DNA of 31,416 nt, taken from positions 1 to 31,416 of the forward strand of contig CAYTBK010000037.1 in the NCBI GenBank assembly GCA_964436005.1. The letters run 5' to 3'. This stretch comes from JAGNHB01 sp964436005 (lineage in GTDB: Bacteria > Acidobacteriota > JAAYUB01). The notes beneath the pieces were generated by a model. It had not been told where the DNA came from and searched no databases. It was given only the letters and a program-made list of their open reading frames with translations. Below, piece after piece: positions 31,319 through 31,416 of the stretch. Position numbers and translations under genes: made by a program. The first letter of the stretch is position 1. Every line of letters starts with the position of its first letter.

Positions 31319-31416
31319 TCACAGCTCCTCGAACTCGCCGCGGGCCCGGTTCTTCTGCACATTGTCGTAGGTGAAGTAGCGGCCGTTCATGGCCACGTAC
31401 ACCCCGTGCGGCAGGG
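31319..31416 (-). CDS. Unrecognised protein, C-terminal end only
   Basis: A leftward frame open to the window edge encodes about 31 residues (LPHGVYVAMNGRYF, then TYDNVQKNRARGEFEEL) before TGA at 31319-31321. Codon usage matches the neighbours. The piece is too short to assign to a family. It ends about 180 bp before the sigma gene start in the same direction. Confidence 0.5.
   Translation of the reverse strand, partial: LPHGVYVAMNGRYFTYDNVQKNRARGEFEEL

Overview
The window is about 31.4 kb of high-GC bacterial chromosome and appears densely packed with genes. Nothing in it looks like a prophage, plasmid, CRISPR array, tRNA or rRNA. The mix of a tricorn-like S41 peptidase end, a HEAT-repeat protein, PKD/dockerin/DUF1566 secreted proteins and an RDD-type zinc-ribbon protein suits an environmental bacterium such as an Acidobacteriota relative. 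That placement is an inference from gene content and is not proven.

Left part (1-8.2 kb): the tail of an S41 peptidase is followed by a tight forward cluster of ndk, a HEAT-repeat gene and an FHA-domain membrane protein. This converges, with an 8-bp overlap, on a leftward block. Read in its own direction the leftward block is rpsL, rpsG, a strong terminator, fusA, a candidate promoter, a BMC hexamer shell gene, a EutN/CcmL pentamer gene, a second strong terminator, and a PduS/RnfC-type flavo-iron-sulfur protein. So a small bacterial microcompartment cassette sits directly behind the translation genes, and no signature enzyme is present in the window.

Middle part (8.2-14.6 kb): a divergent zinc-ribbon/GYF-like/RDD membrane protein is followed by ileS with a near-consensus promoter, then lemA and pgpA. 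This is mostly core housekeeping.

Right part (14.6-31.4 kb): a run of exported proteins. First is a large calcineurin-like metallophosphoesterase with four C-terminal beta repeats. Next are two tandem, leftward paralogs (735 and 1415 aa) that share an unrecognised core with several LTxxQ-like (Spy/CpxP-type) motifs fused to a PEBP (YbhB-like) domain; the longer one also carries four PKD domains, two DUF1566-type domains and a dockerin. Then comes an M36-like metallopeptidase ending in a dockerin. Two related clusters of palindromic intergenic repeats (18.4-19.0 and 25.7-26.6 kb) bracket the paralog pair. The right end holds an ECF sigma factor, a small one-helix membrane protein (putative anti-sigma) and a Spy-like periplasmic sensor, an arrangement resembling CnrYXH, and then the 3' end of an unrecognised gene.

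The strongest candidates for something undescribed are the paralogous Spy-like/PEBP exported family bracketed by repeats, and the minimal microcompartment cassette attached to the str genes.
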